Shown here: positions 56,225 to 64,000 of the stretch, one piece after another
Layout of the letters: each line of letters begins with the position of its first letter
How positions within the stretch are numbered: position 1 is the first letter of the stretch
DNA from: Streptomyces sp. GS7
Lineage (GTDB): Bacteria > Actinomycetota > Actinomycetes > Streptomycetales > Streptomycetaceae
Assembly (NCBI RefSeq): GCF_009834125.1
Contig: NZ_CP047146.1
Span: 4,085,501-4,149,500 of the forward strand
Length of the DNA stretch: 64,000 nucleotides
Reading direction: 5' to 3'
Position numbers and translations under genes: made by a program
Notes under the pieces: generated by a model
Seen by the model: only the letters and a program-made list of their open reading frames with translations
The model's database searches: none
Told to the model about the DNA's origin: nothing

Positions 56225-59008
56225 CTACCCACCGAGCACGTCGGCGAGTTGGGTGCGGGAGCTGATGCCGAGCTTGGGGAACGCCCGGTAGAGGTGGTGC
56301 CCCACCGTGCGCGGGCTCAGGAGCAGCTGGGTGGCGATCTCCCGGTTGGTCGCGCCGGTCGCGGCGAGCCACGCCACCTCGCGCTCCTGTGGACTCAGCC
56401 GCGCGATCGGCGAGTTCGGGGCGAGCGTCGGGTCGTGGTGTCCGCCAGCTGCCCGCAGCTCGGTCCGGGCCCGCCGCACCCACGGCTGCGCGCCCACTCG
56501 GTCGAAGCGCTCCAGTGCGGCGCGCAGCCGGTCGCGCGCGTCGAGCTTGCGGCGCTGGCGGCGCAGCCACTCGCCGTAGAGCAGCTCGGTGCGGGCCCGT
56601 TCGAAGCTGTCGTCGATCGGGTGCAGGTCGAGAGCGGCGAGGTAGTGCTCCTCGGCCCGGGAATCCGGTCCGATCAGGGCCCGGCAGCGGCGGGACTGCG
56701 CGCCGACCGCGGGCTGCCGGAGGGCGTCCGCGCAGGCCGCGAGGGCCTTCGCGGGTGCCTTCGCCCGCTCCGGGCGGCCGGCCCGCACGGCAGCCTCGAC
56801 CAGGTCGGGCAGCAGGTGGCGAGCCATCAGCGGGTGACCGGCCGCATCCTGCGCCGCCTCCAGCCGGTCCAGTGCCCGCTGGCCCTGCCCGGAGCCGAGG
56901 TCGAGCAGGCCCAGCGCCCACAGTGCGTCGGCGGTGCCCCGGCCGACGCCCCGCGGGCGGGTGTATTCCAGGGCCCGGTGGGCGAGTTCACGGGTGCGGT
57001 CCTCCTCTCCGCGGGCAGCGGCCAGCACGGCGAGCAGGGCGCGCAGGTGGGCAACCCGGTGGTCGAGGTCGTAGTAGTCGGCGAGTCGGAGCGCCTCGGC
57101 GGCGTGCGAGTGGGCGTCATCGCGCCGGCCGAGCGCGAGCTCTACCTGGGCGAGCAGGTGCAGCGTGGTGGGCAGCCAGCCGCCGACGCCGCGGTCGCGG
57201 CAGTGCGCCACGGCGGCGGAGGCGACCCGGTGCGCGGTCGCGTGGTCGGCGAGCAGGTGGCAGTAGTGCCCGGTCATCAGCCGGTCCATCAGGCTGACTT
57301 CGGCGCGGTCGCAGGCGGTCACCAGCTCGGCGAGCGGCTGCCGCGCGCCGCGGAGAGCGGGGGCAGCAGGGGCAGCAGGGACGCCGTCCGCGGCCGCATC
57401 CCCGTCATTGCGCCGGGTGGCCGCCGCGTCGGCGAAGACGTGCACCGGCACCGCGAGGACCGGCAGACCGGGCGCGCGGGCCGCGATCTGGGCGATCAGC
57501 GCCGCGTTCCCCGCGGCGAACGCCGCGTGCAGCGCGTCCGTCAGCAGCACGGGGAGCTTGTCGGGGCGCTCCGCGGCGGTCGCGTCCGCGCCCTCGGCGA
57601 GGATCCGGGCGGCCCGCGCCGGGCTGCCGAAGCCGAGCTCGACCACGGCCCGCACCCGGGCGAAGTCCGCCGCCATGCCGGGGTCCTGCAGCGGCTGCGG
57701 CACCTGGTCGGCGAGGGCGCCGCAGCGCTCGTCCTGTCCGGCCTCGCTGGCCCGCTGCGCCGCGCCGATCAGAAGCCTCGCCCGCAGCGCCGGGTCCGCG
57801 GTGAGCTGTGCGGCCCGCTCGTAGGCGGCGGAGGCCGACGCCATCGCCTGCCGGCTGCCCGCCCACTCGGCGACCCGCTCCAGCTCCGCTGCCACCTGCT
57901 CATCCGGTCCGGTGGCCGCCGCGGCAAGGTGCCAGGCCCGGCGGTGCGCGTGCCCGGCGCCGTCCAGTGTCTCCGCCAATGCCCGGTGCGCCGCGATGCG
58001 CTCCGCGAGCGGGACGTGCCGGTAGGCGGCGAACCGGACCAGCGGATGTCCAAAACGCAGCCCCGCGCCGGAGACGGCCAGCAGTCCGGCCTGCTCGGCG
58101 GGCGTCAGATCGTCGACCGACCCCCCGCACCGGGCCGCCGCCGCCAGCACCACGGTCAGGTCCCCGGTGTCGTCGGCGGCGGTCACCGTGAGGATCCGAC
58201 GGGTGGCTTCGGGCAGCCGGCGGACCCGCTCAGTGAGCGCCTCCTGCAGCCGACTCGGCAGCGCCGACGGTGCCTCCGGCAGCACCAGCGGCCCCAGTTG
58301 ACCGGACCGCTGCGCCGGGGTGAGCGCTGCGGACAGCTCCCGCAGCGCCAGCGGATTGCCTTGCGCCTGGTCGATGATCTGCTCGGCGACGTGCGGCGCG
58401 AGCCCGGGCAGCAACGCCGCGGCCGTGGTCCGGTCGATGCCGGTGACGTGCAACGTGGGCAGCGCCCGCGCCGTGCTGCCCGGCGAGTCGCCGCGGGCGG
58501 CGAAGAGCATCGCGACGCCCTCGGCGCTCAGCCTGCGCGCGGCGAACGCCAGCACGTCCACGGACGGCTGGTCCAGCCACTGCAGGTCGTCGACGAGGCA
58601 CAGCAGGGGCGTGTCGGCGGCGGCCTCGGCGAGGACGGACAGCGTGGCGAGGGCGACCGTCAGCCGGTCCCGCACCGGCGCGTCGACGAGACCGAAGACC
58701 GAGCGCAGCGCCCGGGCCTGCGGGGCGGGCAGCCGGTCGAGTACCTGAAGGATCGGCAGGACGAGTTGGTGCAGTCCGCTGAAGCCCAGCTCCATCTCGG
58801 ACTCGATGCCCTCGACGCGCAGCACCCGCAGGCCCTGCGCGCGGGCGGCGGCGTGTTCGAGGAGCGCGGTCTTGCCGATGCCGGCCTCGCCGTGCAGCAG
58901 CAGGGCGCCGCTCTGGCCGTGCAGGGCGTCGGCGAGCATCAGCTCGATCCGCCGCAGCTCCTCGTCGCGTCCCTGCATCCGTGCCCCCGGATCCGCCAAC
59001 CCGGCCAC
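56225..59008 (-). CDS. LuxR/LAL-type AAA transcriptional regulator
   Basis: 927 residues. Walker A is GEAGIGKT near residue 40 and Walker B is CLVDDLQWLD. A long helical repeat region (TPR-like) spans about 350-860. A LuxR helix-turn-helix closes the protein (about 866-927: LSPQEREVAWLAATGATNRE). Such large ATP-regulated activators control sugar use or secondary metabolism in streptomycetes. The start is a GTG at 59008; an ATG at 58978 (MQGRDEEL) is also possible. Its target is unknown; the two genes upstream on the same strand are candidates. Confidence 0.9.
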   Translation of the reverse strand: MAGLADPGARMQGRDEELRRIELMLADALHGQSGALLLHGEAGIGKTALLEHAAARAQGLRVLRVEGIESEMELGFSGLHQLVLPILQVLDRLPAPQARALRSVFGLVDAPVRDRLTVALATLSVLAEAAADTPLLCLVDDLQWLDQPSVDVLAFAARRLSAEGVAMLFAARGDSPGSTARALPTLHVTGIDRTTAAALLPGLAPHVAEQIIDQAQGNPLALRELSAALTPAQRSGQLGPLVLPEAPSALPSRLQEALTERVRRLPEATRRILTVTAADDTGDLTVVLAAAARCGGSVDDLTPAEQAGLLAVSGAGLRFGHPLVRFAAYRHVPLAERIAAHRALAETLDGAGHAHRRAWHLAAAATGPDEQVAAELERVAEWAGSRQAMASASAAYERAAQLTADPALRARLLIGAAQRASEAGQDERCGALADQVPQPLQDPGMAADFARVRAVVELGFGSPARAARILAEGADATAAERPDKLPVLLTDALHAAFAAGNAALIAQIAARAPGLPVLAVPVHVFADAAATRRNDGDAAADGVPAAPAAPALRGARQPLAELVTACDRAEVSLMDRLMTGHYCHLLADHATAHRVASAAVAHCRDRGVGGWLPTTLHLLAQVELALGRRDDAHSHAAEALRLADYYDLDHRVAHLRALLAVLAAARGEEDRTRELAHRALEYTRPRGVGRGTADALWALGLLDLGSGQGQRALDRLEAAQDAAGHPLMARHLLPDLVEAAVRAGRPERAKAPAKALAACADALRQPAVGAQSRRCRALIGPDSRAEEHYLAALDLHPIDDSFERARTELLYGEWLRRQRRKLDARDRLRAALERFDRVGAQPWVRRARTELRAAGGHHDPTLAPNSPIARLSPQEREVAWLAATGATNREIATQLLLSPRTVGHHLYRAFPKLGISSRTQLADVLGG

Positions 59009-59089
59009 CGTCGGGCCTCGTTGATCGTCACTGTACGCGGACCGGGCGGGACGGACCGGTGACGCACCCCGGGGCGGCGACCGCTGCGG

Positions 59090-60052
59090 CTACGGCGCTC
59101 GCTCCTGATCGGCCACCGGCGCCGACCAGATCATCCGGATCTCCGTGGTCCGGTAGCCGGCCCGGGCGAAGGCCGCCGCCATCGGTGCGTTCCCGGTGTC
59201 GGTGGTGGCGGTGATCAGCTCGGCGCCCGCCTCCGCATGGCTCCGGGTGACCTCGGCGAGCAGGTCGTCCACATAGCCGCGGCCGCGGAACTCGGGCAGC
59301 ACGCCGAGGAATCCGACGTTACGGGCGTAAGGCGTCGCGGAGGGGATCGCCAGTCCGGCGAGCCCCCCGTCGGGGCCGTACGCCAGCCGCCACCAGTCCC
59401 GCTCGCCCGGGCAGCCGAGGTAGAACTCCAACTCCTCTCGGGCGGCCGCCTCGACGCCCATCGCGGCGACCTTCCGGCGGGTCTCGTCGTCCAGGCTGCC
59501 GATCGCGATCCGCCGGAACATCCCGAGGAACTCCTCGTCGGAGGCCGGGGCGAAGGTGAGCCGGCCCTCGCCTCCCGGCAGCGGATCGCCGCTGGTCCAC
59601 TGCAGCTGCAGTCGCTCCACCTCGTGGCTGAGGCCGGTGGCCCGCGCGGCGGTCCGGCGCCAGGCCACCGCGTCCGCAGCCGCCGGGTCGTCGTGCCAAC
59701 CGACCGGCAGCCTCAGGATGTACAGCGGCGGCTTCGGCGCGCCCGCGGCGGCGAACGCCTGCAGCCCGGCGGTGAGCAGCCGGGCCGCCACCCGGGCCCG
59801 GTCGCCCGCCCCGGGGTCGACGTGCAGGCAGTCCAGAGCAACCGGGTGGGCGCTGTCCGCCCGGCCCCACCACAGGGCGCGGGCCAGCAGCCGGCCGTCG
59901 CCGTCCTCGGCGACCCAGGTCCACTCCGGTCGGTACATTCCCTGTCCGAGCTCATCCCGGTAACGGTCGGCGTCGATCCAGCCGACGGGTGCGGGGACCG
60001 TCACCGCGGCGACGCGGTCGACCTCGGCCGCGGTCGTGGGTCGAAACAGCAT
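59090..60052 (-). CDS. GNAT-family acetyltransferase, probably double domain
   Basis: 320 residues. The C-terminal GNAT domain has the acetyl-CoA loop VLPEFRGRGYVDDLL and NAPMAAAFARAGYRTTE. The N-terminal half (1-160) looks like a degenerate GNAT repeat (WTWVAEDGDGRLLARALWWG). Substrate unknown. It lies eight bases after the DHFR-like gene and 81 bp before the LuxR regulator start, all on the minus strand. Confidence 0.85.
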   Translation of the reverse strand: MLFRPTTAAEVDRVAAVTVPAPVGWIDADRYRDELGQGMYRPEWTWVAEDGDGRLLARALWWGRADSAHPVALDCLHVDPGAGDRARVAARLLTAGLQAFAAAGAPKPPLYILRLPVGWHDDPAAADAVAWRRTAARATGLSHEVERLQLQWTSGDPLPGGEGRLTFAPASDEEFLGMFRRIAIGSLDDETRRKVAAMGVEAAAREELEFYLGCPGERDWWRLAYGPDGGLAGLAIPSATPYARNVGFLGVLPEFRGRGYVDDLLAEVTRSHAEAGAELITATTDTGNAPMAAAFARAGYRTTEIRMIWSAPVADQERAP

Positions 60053-60060
60053 CGATGCTC

Positions 60061-60630
60061 CTAGCGTCGGACGTAGCTGGTCAAGGTGGCGCCGGTGAGG
60101 AAGACCCGGGAGTCGCGGAGCAGCCAGTCGGCGGGGGCGAAGGGGGCGCGGAACAGCGGGATGCCGCTGCCGAACACCACCGGGTAGCGCTTCACCACCA
60201 GTTCGTCGATCTCGCCCAGCAGTTGCCCGGCCAGGCTCGCCCCGCCGCACAGCCAGATGCCCGCGCCCGGCTGCCGCTTGAGGTCGCGGACGAGCTCCAC
60301 CGGGTCCCCCGACACCACCTCCACCTCGGGGTCGGTCCGGGGCAGGGTGGAGGAGAAGACGTACTGCCGCAGGTGCGGATAGGGGCTGGTGACGCCGATC
60401 CGCAGGGCGGGATCGTAGGTGGCGCGTCCCATCAGGATCGTGTCGAAGACCTTGTTGGGCACGTCGGCCAGACCCAGTGCCTCACGGGCGTGGCCGGGAA
60501 TCGTCTCGGGGTACTCGGTGAGGATCGCGTCCTTCAGGTCGCCTTCGAAGCCGGAGGAGTCGGTCTCCCCGTCCGGTCCGGCGATGAAGCCGTCGAGGCT
60601 GCAGCCGATGTAGTAGGTGAGCCGGCGCAT
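60061..60630 (-). CDS. Dihydrofolate reductase/RibD-C-like reductase
   Basis: 189 residues. YYIGCSLDGFIAGPDGETD at the start and ILMGRATYDPAL with DLKRQPGAGIWLCGGASLAG identify the RibD_C/DHFR-like NADPH-binding fold. These are usually not true folate reductases. GAAAGG lies before the ATG. It heads the DHFR-GNAT pair. Confidence 0.88.
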   Translation of the reverse strand: MRRLTYYIGCSLDGFIAGPDGETDSSGFEGDLKDAILTEYPETIPGHAREALGLADVPNKVFDTILMGRATYDPALRIGVTSPYPHLRQYVFSSTLPRTDPEVEVVSGDPVELVRDLKRQPGAGIWLCGGASLAGQLLGEIDELVVKRYPVVFGSGIPLFRAPFAPADWLLRDSRVFLTGATLTSYVRR

Positions 60631-61033
60631 GGGCCGCCTTTCGGTTGTCGCTGGTTGGCCGTCGGGGCGCGGGCGGCGACCGACGAGGACAGTCCGAACC
60701 TAGGCCCCGGTCACCGCCCCGGGCATCGGTCACGACGACCCAATGTGCCGGTCCGACCTACCGACCCTGCCGACTGCCGTCGTCAGCCGTCGACCTGGAC
60801 GGCTCCCGGATCGCGGCGGCGCTCCGGACGATCCGCCGGTGCTGTGACCACATAGGTCGCCGAGCTCGGAGCAACCGTGCGCCGTGTGGGCGGTCCGGGT
60901 CTGACAGTCGCCGGCAACGGCACCGAGGGCAGAGCGCGCCCGGACTGAGTCGTGTGAACGCTGCTCATTGATCTTCCACAGCTACGACACCGCATAGCCG
61001 TCATCCAGTCACCTCATTCGATGCCGGCGTTTG
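60631..61033. other. Intergenic region, no gene seen
   Basis: About 400 bp upstream of the DHFR-like gene up to the IS630 end. It should contain the promoter for the minus-strand genes, but no convincing -35/-10 or repeat was identified. Confidence 0.4.
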
Positions 61034-61984
61034 CTGACTTCGGCCTATTAGGGTCCTCCTCGTCCATCGAGAGTGAGCCCCGTCCCGGCGAGGAATCCGC
61101 CGAGGACGCCATGTCGGTACTGCAGCGCCTTGAGCCGACTGCGGAGCAGAGTCTCCAACTCGCTCAGGGTGCGGGCAGCTAGGTTGGCCAGGCTCCGCTT
61201 GATGTGCGCCCACAGGCCCTCCACCGGGTTGAGGTCGGGCGCATACCCGGGCAGCAGGACCACTGTCAGCCAGTCCCGTTCGGCAACGAGTGCCTGCATC
61301 GTCTTGGAGATGTGCGTGCTCAGCCGGTCCCACACCACGATTAGCGGGGCCTTCAGTAGTTGGTGGGCGCCGTCCAGCAGGCGAATGTAGTCCGTCTCGC
61401 CCAGCGAGCGACGCTCGCCCTTGCGGCCGGTATGCCGACGCAGCCGGTAGCACAGACGGGCGGGCAGGCCCGGCCGGTAGCACAGCAGCCCGGCCACCGA
61501 GAGCCGTCCCCGGCTGCGGGCGGAGACCTTGACTCTCGGGGTGATGCCGCGTCGCCCCCAGGTGCGGCCCTTGGGCGCGTGCGTACCCTTGCAGCGGTCC
61601 ACACCTGGTCGTCCATCCAGCCGTGCGCGGCCGGCCCCTCGTCGAGCCATGCCGCGAGCCTGGCCTGCAGGTGGGGACCGAGCCGGCAGCCGTGGCCGGC
61701 GGGACCTCTGGAACGCAGCGCCTCGCGTCCGTCCGCCCTCCAGGTACGGCGCCACTGGTAGACCGACTTCTCGCTCACCCGTAACTCCCAAGCGATGAAC
61801 GGGACTTCCACGCCTTCCTCGAAGAGGTCAACGGCTCGCATCCGTACCTCTTCGCGGCGCCTGCGCTGCTCGGAGGTCAGCCCGCCCCCGTCCGGATACC
61901 GCATGCCTCCGGCGTACCAGCCCGGACGCGGCGCGTCACCGGTCCCGACACAGATCCAGACCCCGAAACGCCGAAGTCGGTAAC
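61034..61984 (-). mobile_element. Defective IS630-type element
   Basis: The transposase reads leftward in two frames. The N-terminal helix-turn-helix (MRAVDLFEEGVEVPFIAWEL, VSEKSVYQWRRTWRADG) is in one, and the DDE domain (VVWDRLSTHISKTMQALV, PGYAPDLNPVEGLWAHIKRS) in another. Between them roughly 100 residues are missing, with a jump from DDQVWTAARV into THAPKGRTWGRRG. Ends are TGACTTCGGCCTATTAGGGTC on the left (61035-61055, 21 bases with one extra base) and a related sequence on the right. It cannot encode an active enzyme. Confidence 0.72.
61937..61984 (-). repeat. IS630-type terminal sequence, right copy of the 48-bp inverted pair
   Basis: Right end of the defective IS630 element. Its reverse complement matches 56161-56208 at 45 of 48 positions, in inverted orientation 5.8 kb apart. 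Confidence 0.75.
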
Positions 61985-62150
61985 TTCGTGGCATTGGTCC
62001 AGCATCTGGCGATGGCAGTAGCCCTCGGGCTGTCCGCCCCGCCCCTGGAGCCAGGCCGGAACCCGAAGCAACGGCCGGACGGCCGCCCACTCCGCGTCCG
62101 TCATGTCCGACGGATACCGGCGTACCCGATCGGTATGGTCGGCCGCGTTG
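61985..62150 (-). pseudogene. IS5-type transposase fragment cut by the IS630 element
   Basis: On the minus strand RRYPSDMTDAEWAAVRPLL and GRGGQPEGYCHRQMLD are the N-terminus of an IS5-family transposase. The frame is interrupted where the IS630 end begins, so the IS630 copy appears to have jumped into it. The rest of the gene is not present on the far side of the IS630 element. Confidence 0.65.
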
Positions 62151-62385
62151 CCGTACACATGCGCGAGGCAATCACACGATGGGGCAGCCGAGTTGAACTG
62201 GACGGGCTCGGACGCGTACAACAACGACACCAGGGCCTCCCGGCATTGCTCGGTCAGATTCGCATCCCCGAGCTACCGAGGGGCCCTGCCCTCATGCACG
62301 CGCAACGGGAAGATCACCCCGGCGGGAAACCTGTTCGACCTGCGCGTTCCATGAACGGTTGAGATACGGCTTCTCAACCCAGCCC

Positions 62386-63963
62386 TCACCGCGTCCTCTC
62401 GTACACCGTCACCCGGCGTCCCCCGGCCTCGCCGGAGGTGATGAGGGTGAAGTGCTGGGCGAGTGTGGTGAGTTTGGCCAGGTCGCGAGGCGTTGACGCC
62501 TCCGGGGAGGAACTGCTGTCGCTGACCACGACGATGCGCTTGTGGGTCAGCATGGCGGCCCGTATGCGTTCGGGTGCGGCCTCTACGCCATACAGGGTTC
62601 CGGAAGCGACCGGGCCCTTGGCCAGCGCGAGATCGTCGAGCCCGCTGAACGAGGACGGTGTGACGAGTGCGGCGTCACGCCGCTGGTCGGGTATGAACAC
62701 GACGCCATCACCTGTGCCGGCCAGCGCCGCGACCTTGTCGGCGGCAACCCGCACATCGTCCGTCCTGCTCTTCGGTGCCCGAAGGCCCAACTCCAAGGGC
62801 AGCAGCGCCAGGAACACGACCGCCACGACCCCGGCGAGCAGCGTCTCGCCACGCACCCGTCCCCAGCGACGGCCGCGGGCCCGGCCGTACGACAGCGCCG
62901 CCTGCACCGCCCGGGCGACGGCGGGACCGACGAGCAGCGACAGCCCGATGTATGCGAAGAGTACGTAGCGGTCGACATAGAGCGGCTTGACGAGCCAGGA
63001 GGCCAGCAGCAGCCCGAGTTGCGGGACGGCGAGCAGTGACAGCCCCACCGAGACCGGCGACGGAACGGTACGCACGCCGCGCGGCACTCGGGCGCATACC
63101 AGGGCGACGACCAGCATCGCGGTCACCCCCAGCAAGCTGGCGGCCGAGACCGACGGTATCCATGCCACCTGCTTCGCCTGCAGACGGCTGGCGAGTGCGA
63201 GTGGCAGCGTTCCCGCCACGATCACGGCGGCTGTCACCAACCACCCTGTCAGCAAGGCACGTTGGCTGCCGCGCCTGCAGATCAGGACGGTCGCGCCGTG
63301 AGCCGCCAACGCGAAGAGCGAAAACCAGTTGAGCAGTGCGGTAGCGAGCATGACCGCCGTATAGGCACCCCAGCGCCACGCCCATGCGGTTTTGCGCCCA
63401 CGCCCGTCGCGCGGGGCGGTGTTCCCGGCAGGGCCCGCCGGGAACACCGCCCCGACCAGCAGCCAGGTTGCCACCGCCACTCCGGCAGCCACCAGCGCGA
63501 AGGAGCGCCCCTCCTGCGCGTACCGCTGCATCACCGGCAGCAAGGCCAGCACCAGACCTGCCGAGAGGCCGCCCATGGGGCCGGCGAGCCTGCGGCCGAT
63601 TGCCGCGGTGGTCGCCGCAGCGATGAGCGCACCCAGCACCGAGGGCAGCCGCAGCCCCGCCAGGTTCGCTCCGAAGACCTCGAACACGGTGTGTATCAGC
63701 AGGTAGTAGAGGCCGTGGACGATATCCACCTGCCCGGTCATGTGCCAGATCTCGGGTATAGACCGCTGGGCCACCTCCCATGTCGCGGCCTCGTCCCGCC
63801 ATATGGCGCCCTGGCGGGGTAACCCCCACAAGCCGAGTGCGAGTGCCAGCAGAGCGGGCGCCCCGGAAACCAGCCAGGTCGTCCACCGGTGCGCTCCGGC
63901 GGGGGCCGGGGTGGCTCTTCGCTCGGCGAAGGCGAGCGCTGTGGAGTCAAGATCAAGGGACAT
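62386..63963 (-). CDS. Membrane glycosyltransferase (GT39/ArnT-like)
   Basis: About 525 residues with roughly 11 membrane helices. The first extracytoplasmic loop contains WRDEAATWEVAQRS, the acidic motif of polyprenyl-phosphate-sugar-dependent mannosyl- or arabinosyl-type transferases. A C-terminal soluble domain (about 400-525) follows. An ATG at 63978 also exists, but it lies inside an operator-like palindrome, so 63963 is preferred. A remarkable 17-bp inverted repeat is embedded at 63413-63453. Confidence 0.82.
   Translation of the reverse strand: MSLDLDSTALAFAERRATPAPAGAHRWTTWLVSGAPALLALALGLWGLPRQGAIWRDEAATWEVAQRSIPEIWHMTGQVDIVHGLYYLLIHTVFEVFGANLAGLRLPSVLGALIAAATTAAIGRRLAGPMGGLSAGLVLALLPVMQRYAQEGRSFALVAAGVAVATWLLVGAVFPAGPAGNTAPRDGRGRKTAWAWRWGAYTAVMLATALLNWFSLFALAAHGATVLICRRGSQRALLTGWLVTAAVIVAGTLPLALASRLQAKQVAWIPSVSAASLLGVTAMLVVALVCARVPRGVRTVPSPVSVGLSLLAVPQLGLLLASWLVKPLYVDRYVLFAYIGLSLLVGPAVARAVQAALSYGRARGRRWGRVRGETLLAGVVAVVFLALLPLELGLRAPKSRTDDVRVAADKVAALAGTGDGVVFIPDQRRDAALVTPSSFSGLDDLALAKGPVASGTLYGVEAAPERIRAAMLTHKRIVVVSDSSSSPEASTPRDLAKLTTLAQHFTLITSGEAGGRRVTVYERTR
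63413..63453. repeat. Perfect 17-bp inverted repeat inside the glycosyltransferase gene
   Basis: GGGGCGGTGTTCCCGGC (63413-63429) pairs perfectly with GCCGGGAACACCGCCCC (63437-63453) around a 7-base loop AGGGCCC. The stretch encodes a Gly/Pro/Ala loop between membrane helices. Confidence 0.85.
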
Positions 63964-63971
63964 GTCGCGAA

Positions 63972-63988
63972 TATACATTCGATGTATA
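63972..63988. promoter_or_regulatory. 17-bp operator-like palindrome at the glycosyltransferase start
   Basis: TATACAT-TCG-ATGTATA is a perfect palindrome 9-25 bp before the ATG at 63963, in otherwise very GC-rich DNA. The AT-rich 17-mer fits a TetR, GntR or PadR-type repressor site. No regulator gene is visible before the window ends. Confidence 0.6.
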
Positions 63989-64000
63989 CGCTCAATTTGC

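Noticed and set aside
55808..59062. 1084-codon plus-strand frame
   Set aside because: It is the antisense of the LuxR/AAA regulator; composition is typical of a shadow frame in high-GC DNA.

Overview
The window is high-GC DNA with strong G/C preference at third codon positions, frequent GTG starts with GGAGG-type ribosome sites, a conservon-type signalling operon and multi-domain LuxR/AAA regulators. Together these indicate a Streptomyces or close relative. The content (many universal stress proteins, CBS proteins, Acg-like nitroreductase, Rv1733c-like protein, nicotinate phosphoribosyltransferase) resembles the hypoxia/dormancy islands known from Streptomyces coelicolor (OsdR regulon) and Mycobacterium tuberculosis (DosR/DevR regulon). 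No rRNA, tRNA, CRISPR array or replication origin was seen.

Layout. (1) 0.15-18.7 kb: stress island A. It holds USP genes, an operon for an acetyl-CoA synthetase-like enzyme plus pyruvate dehydrogenase E1alpha/E1beta/E2 and a free acyl carrier protein (2.3-7.8 kb), a flavin-binding split-barrel protein, a stomatin-like protein, FtsH, CBS proteins and an AAA ATPase. (2) 19.1-29.1 kb: an Rv1733c-like membrane protein, a histidine-kinase relic, then a tightly packed minus-strand run reading DUF1918, USP and nine subunits of a V/A-type ATPase. (3) 29.5-40.0 kb: stress island B, with a cyclic-nucleotide-domain protein, pncB, CBS and CBS-BON proteins, an XRE-flavin-barrel fusion, more USPs, an Acg-like nitroreductase and a P-type metal ATPase with a C-terminal hemerythrin domain. 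(4) 41.0-48.2 kb: transport genes (APC permease, DoxX, ActP-type symporter with its DUF485 partner, OFA-type MFS). (5) 48.5-52.5 kb: a conservon (cvnABC) whose GTPase gene is missing next to an inserted IS5-type element. (6) 53.4-62.2 kb: an insertion-sequence graveyard around an iron-sulfur-type ArsR-like regulator with DUF3291, and around a LuxR/AAA regulator, a GNAT and a DHFR-like gene lying between 48-bp inverted repeats derived from an IS630-type end. (7) 62.4-64.0 kb: a membrane glycosyltransferase.

The strongest unifying signal is a 14-bp imperfect palindrome, GGGCC-N4-GGCCC and variants. It recurs in the intergenic regions of islands A and B, usually about 40-125 bp upstream of a start codon, and in clusters of three at 34.6 and 39.6 kb. 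It has the length and geometry of a DevR/OsdR-type response-regulator box, so most of 0.6-40 kb may form one redox or dormancy regulon: energy supply (Acs/PDH, ATPase), NAD salvage, redox proteins and ligand-sensing USP/CBS proteins. No intact cognate two-component pair lies inside the window. Only a decayed kinase C-terminus is present.

Decay is also prominent. At least five island genes are damaged (two USP relics, a USP/metallo-beta-lactamase deletion fusion, a frameshifted CBS protein and the kinase relic), and a stomatin-like gene carries an apparent nonsense codon.
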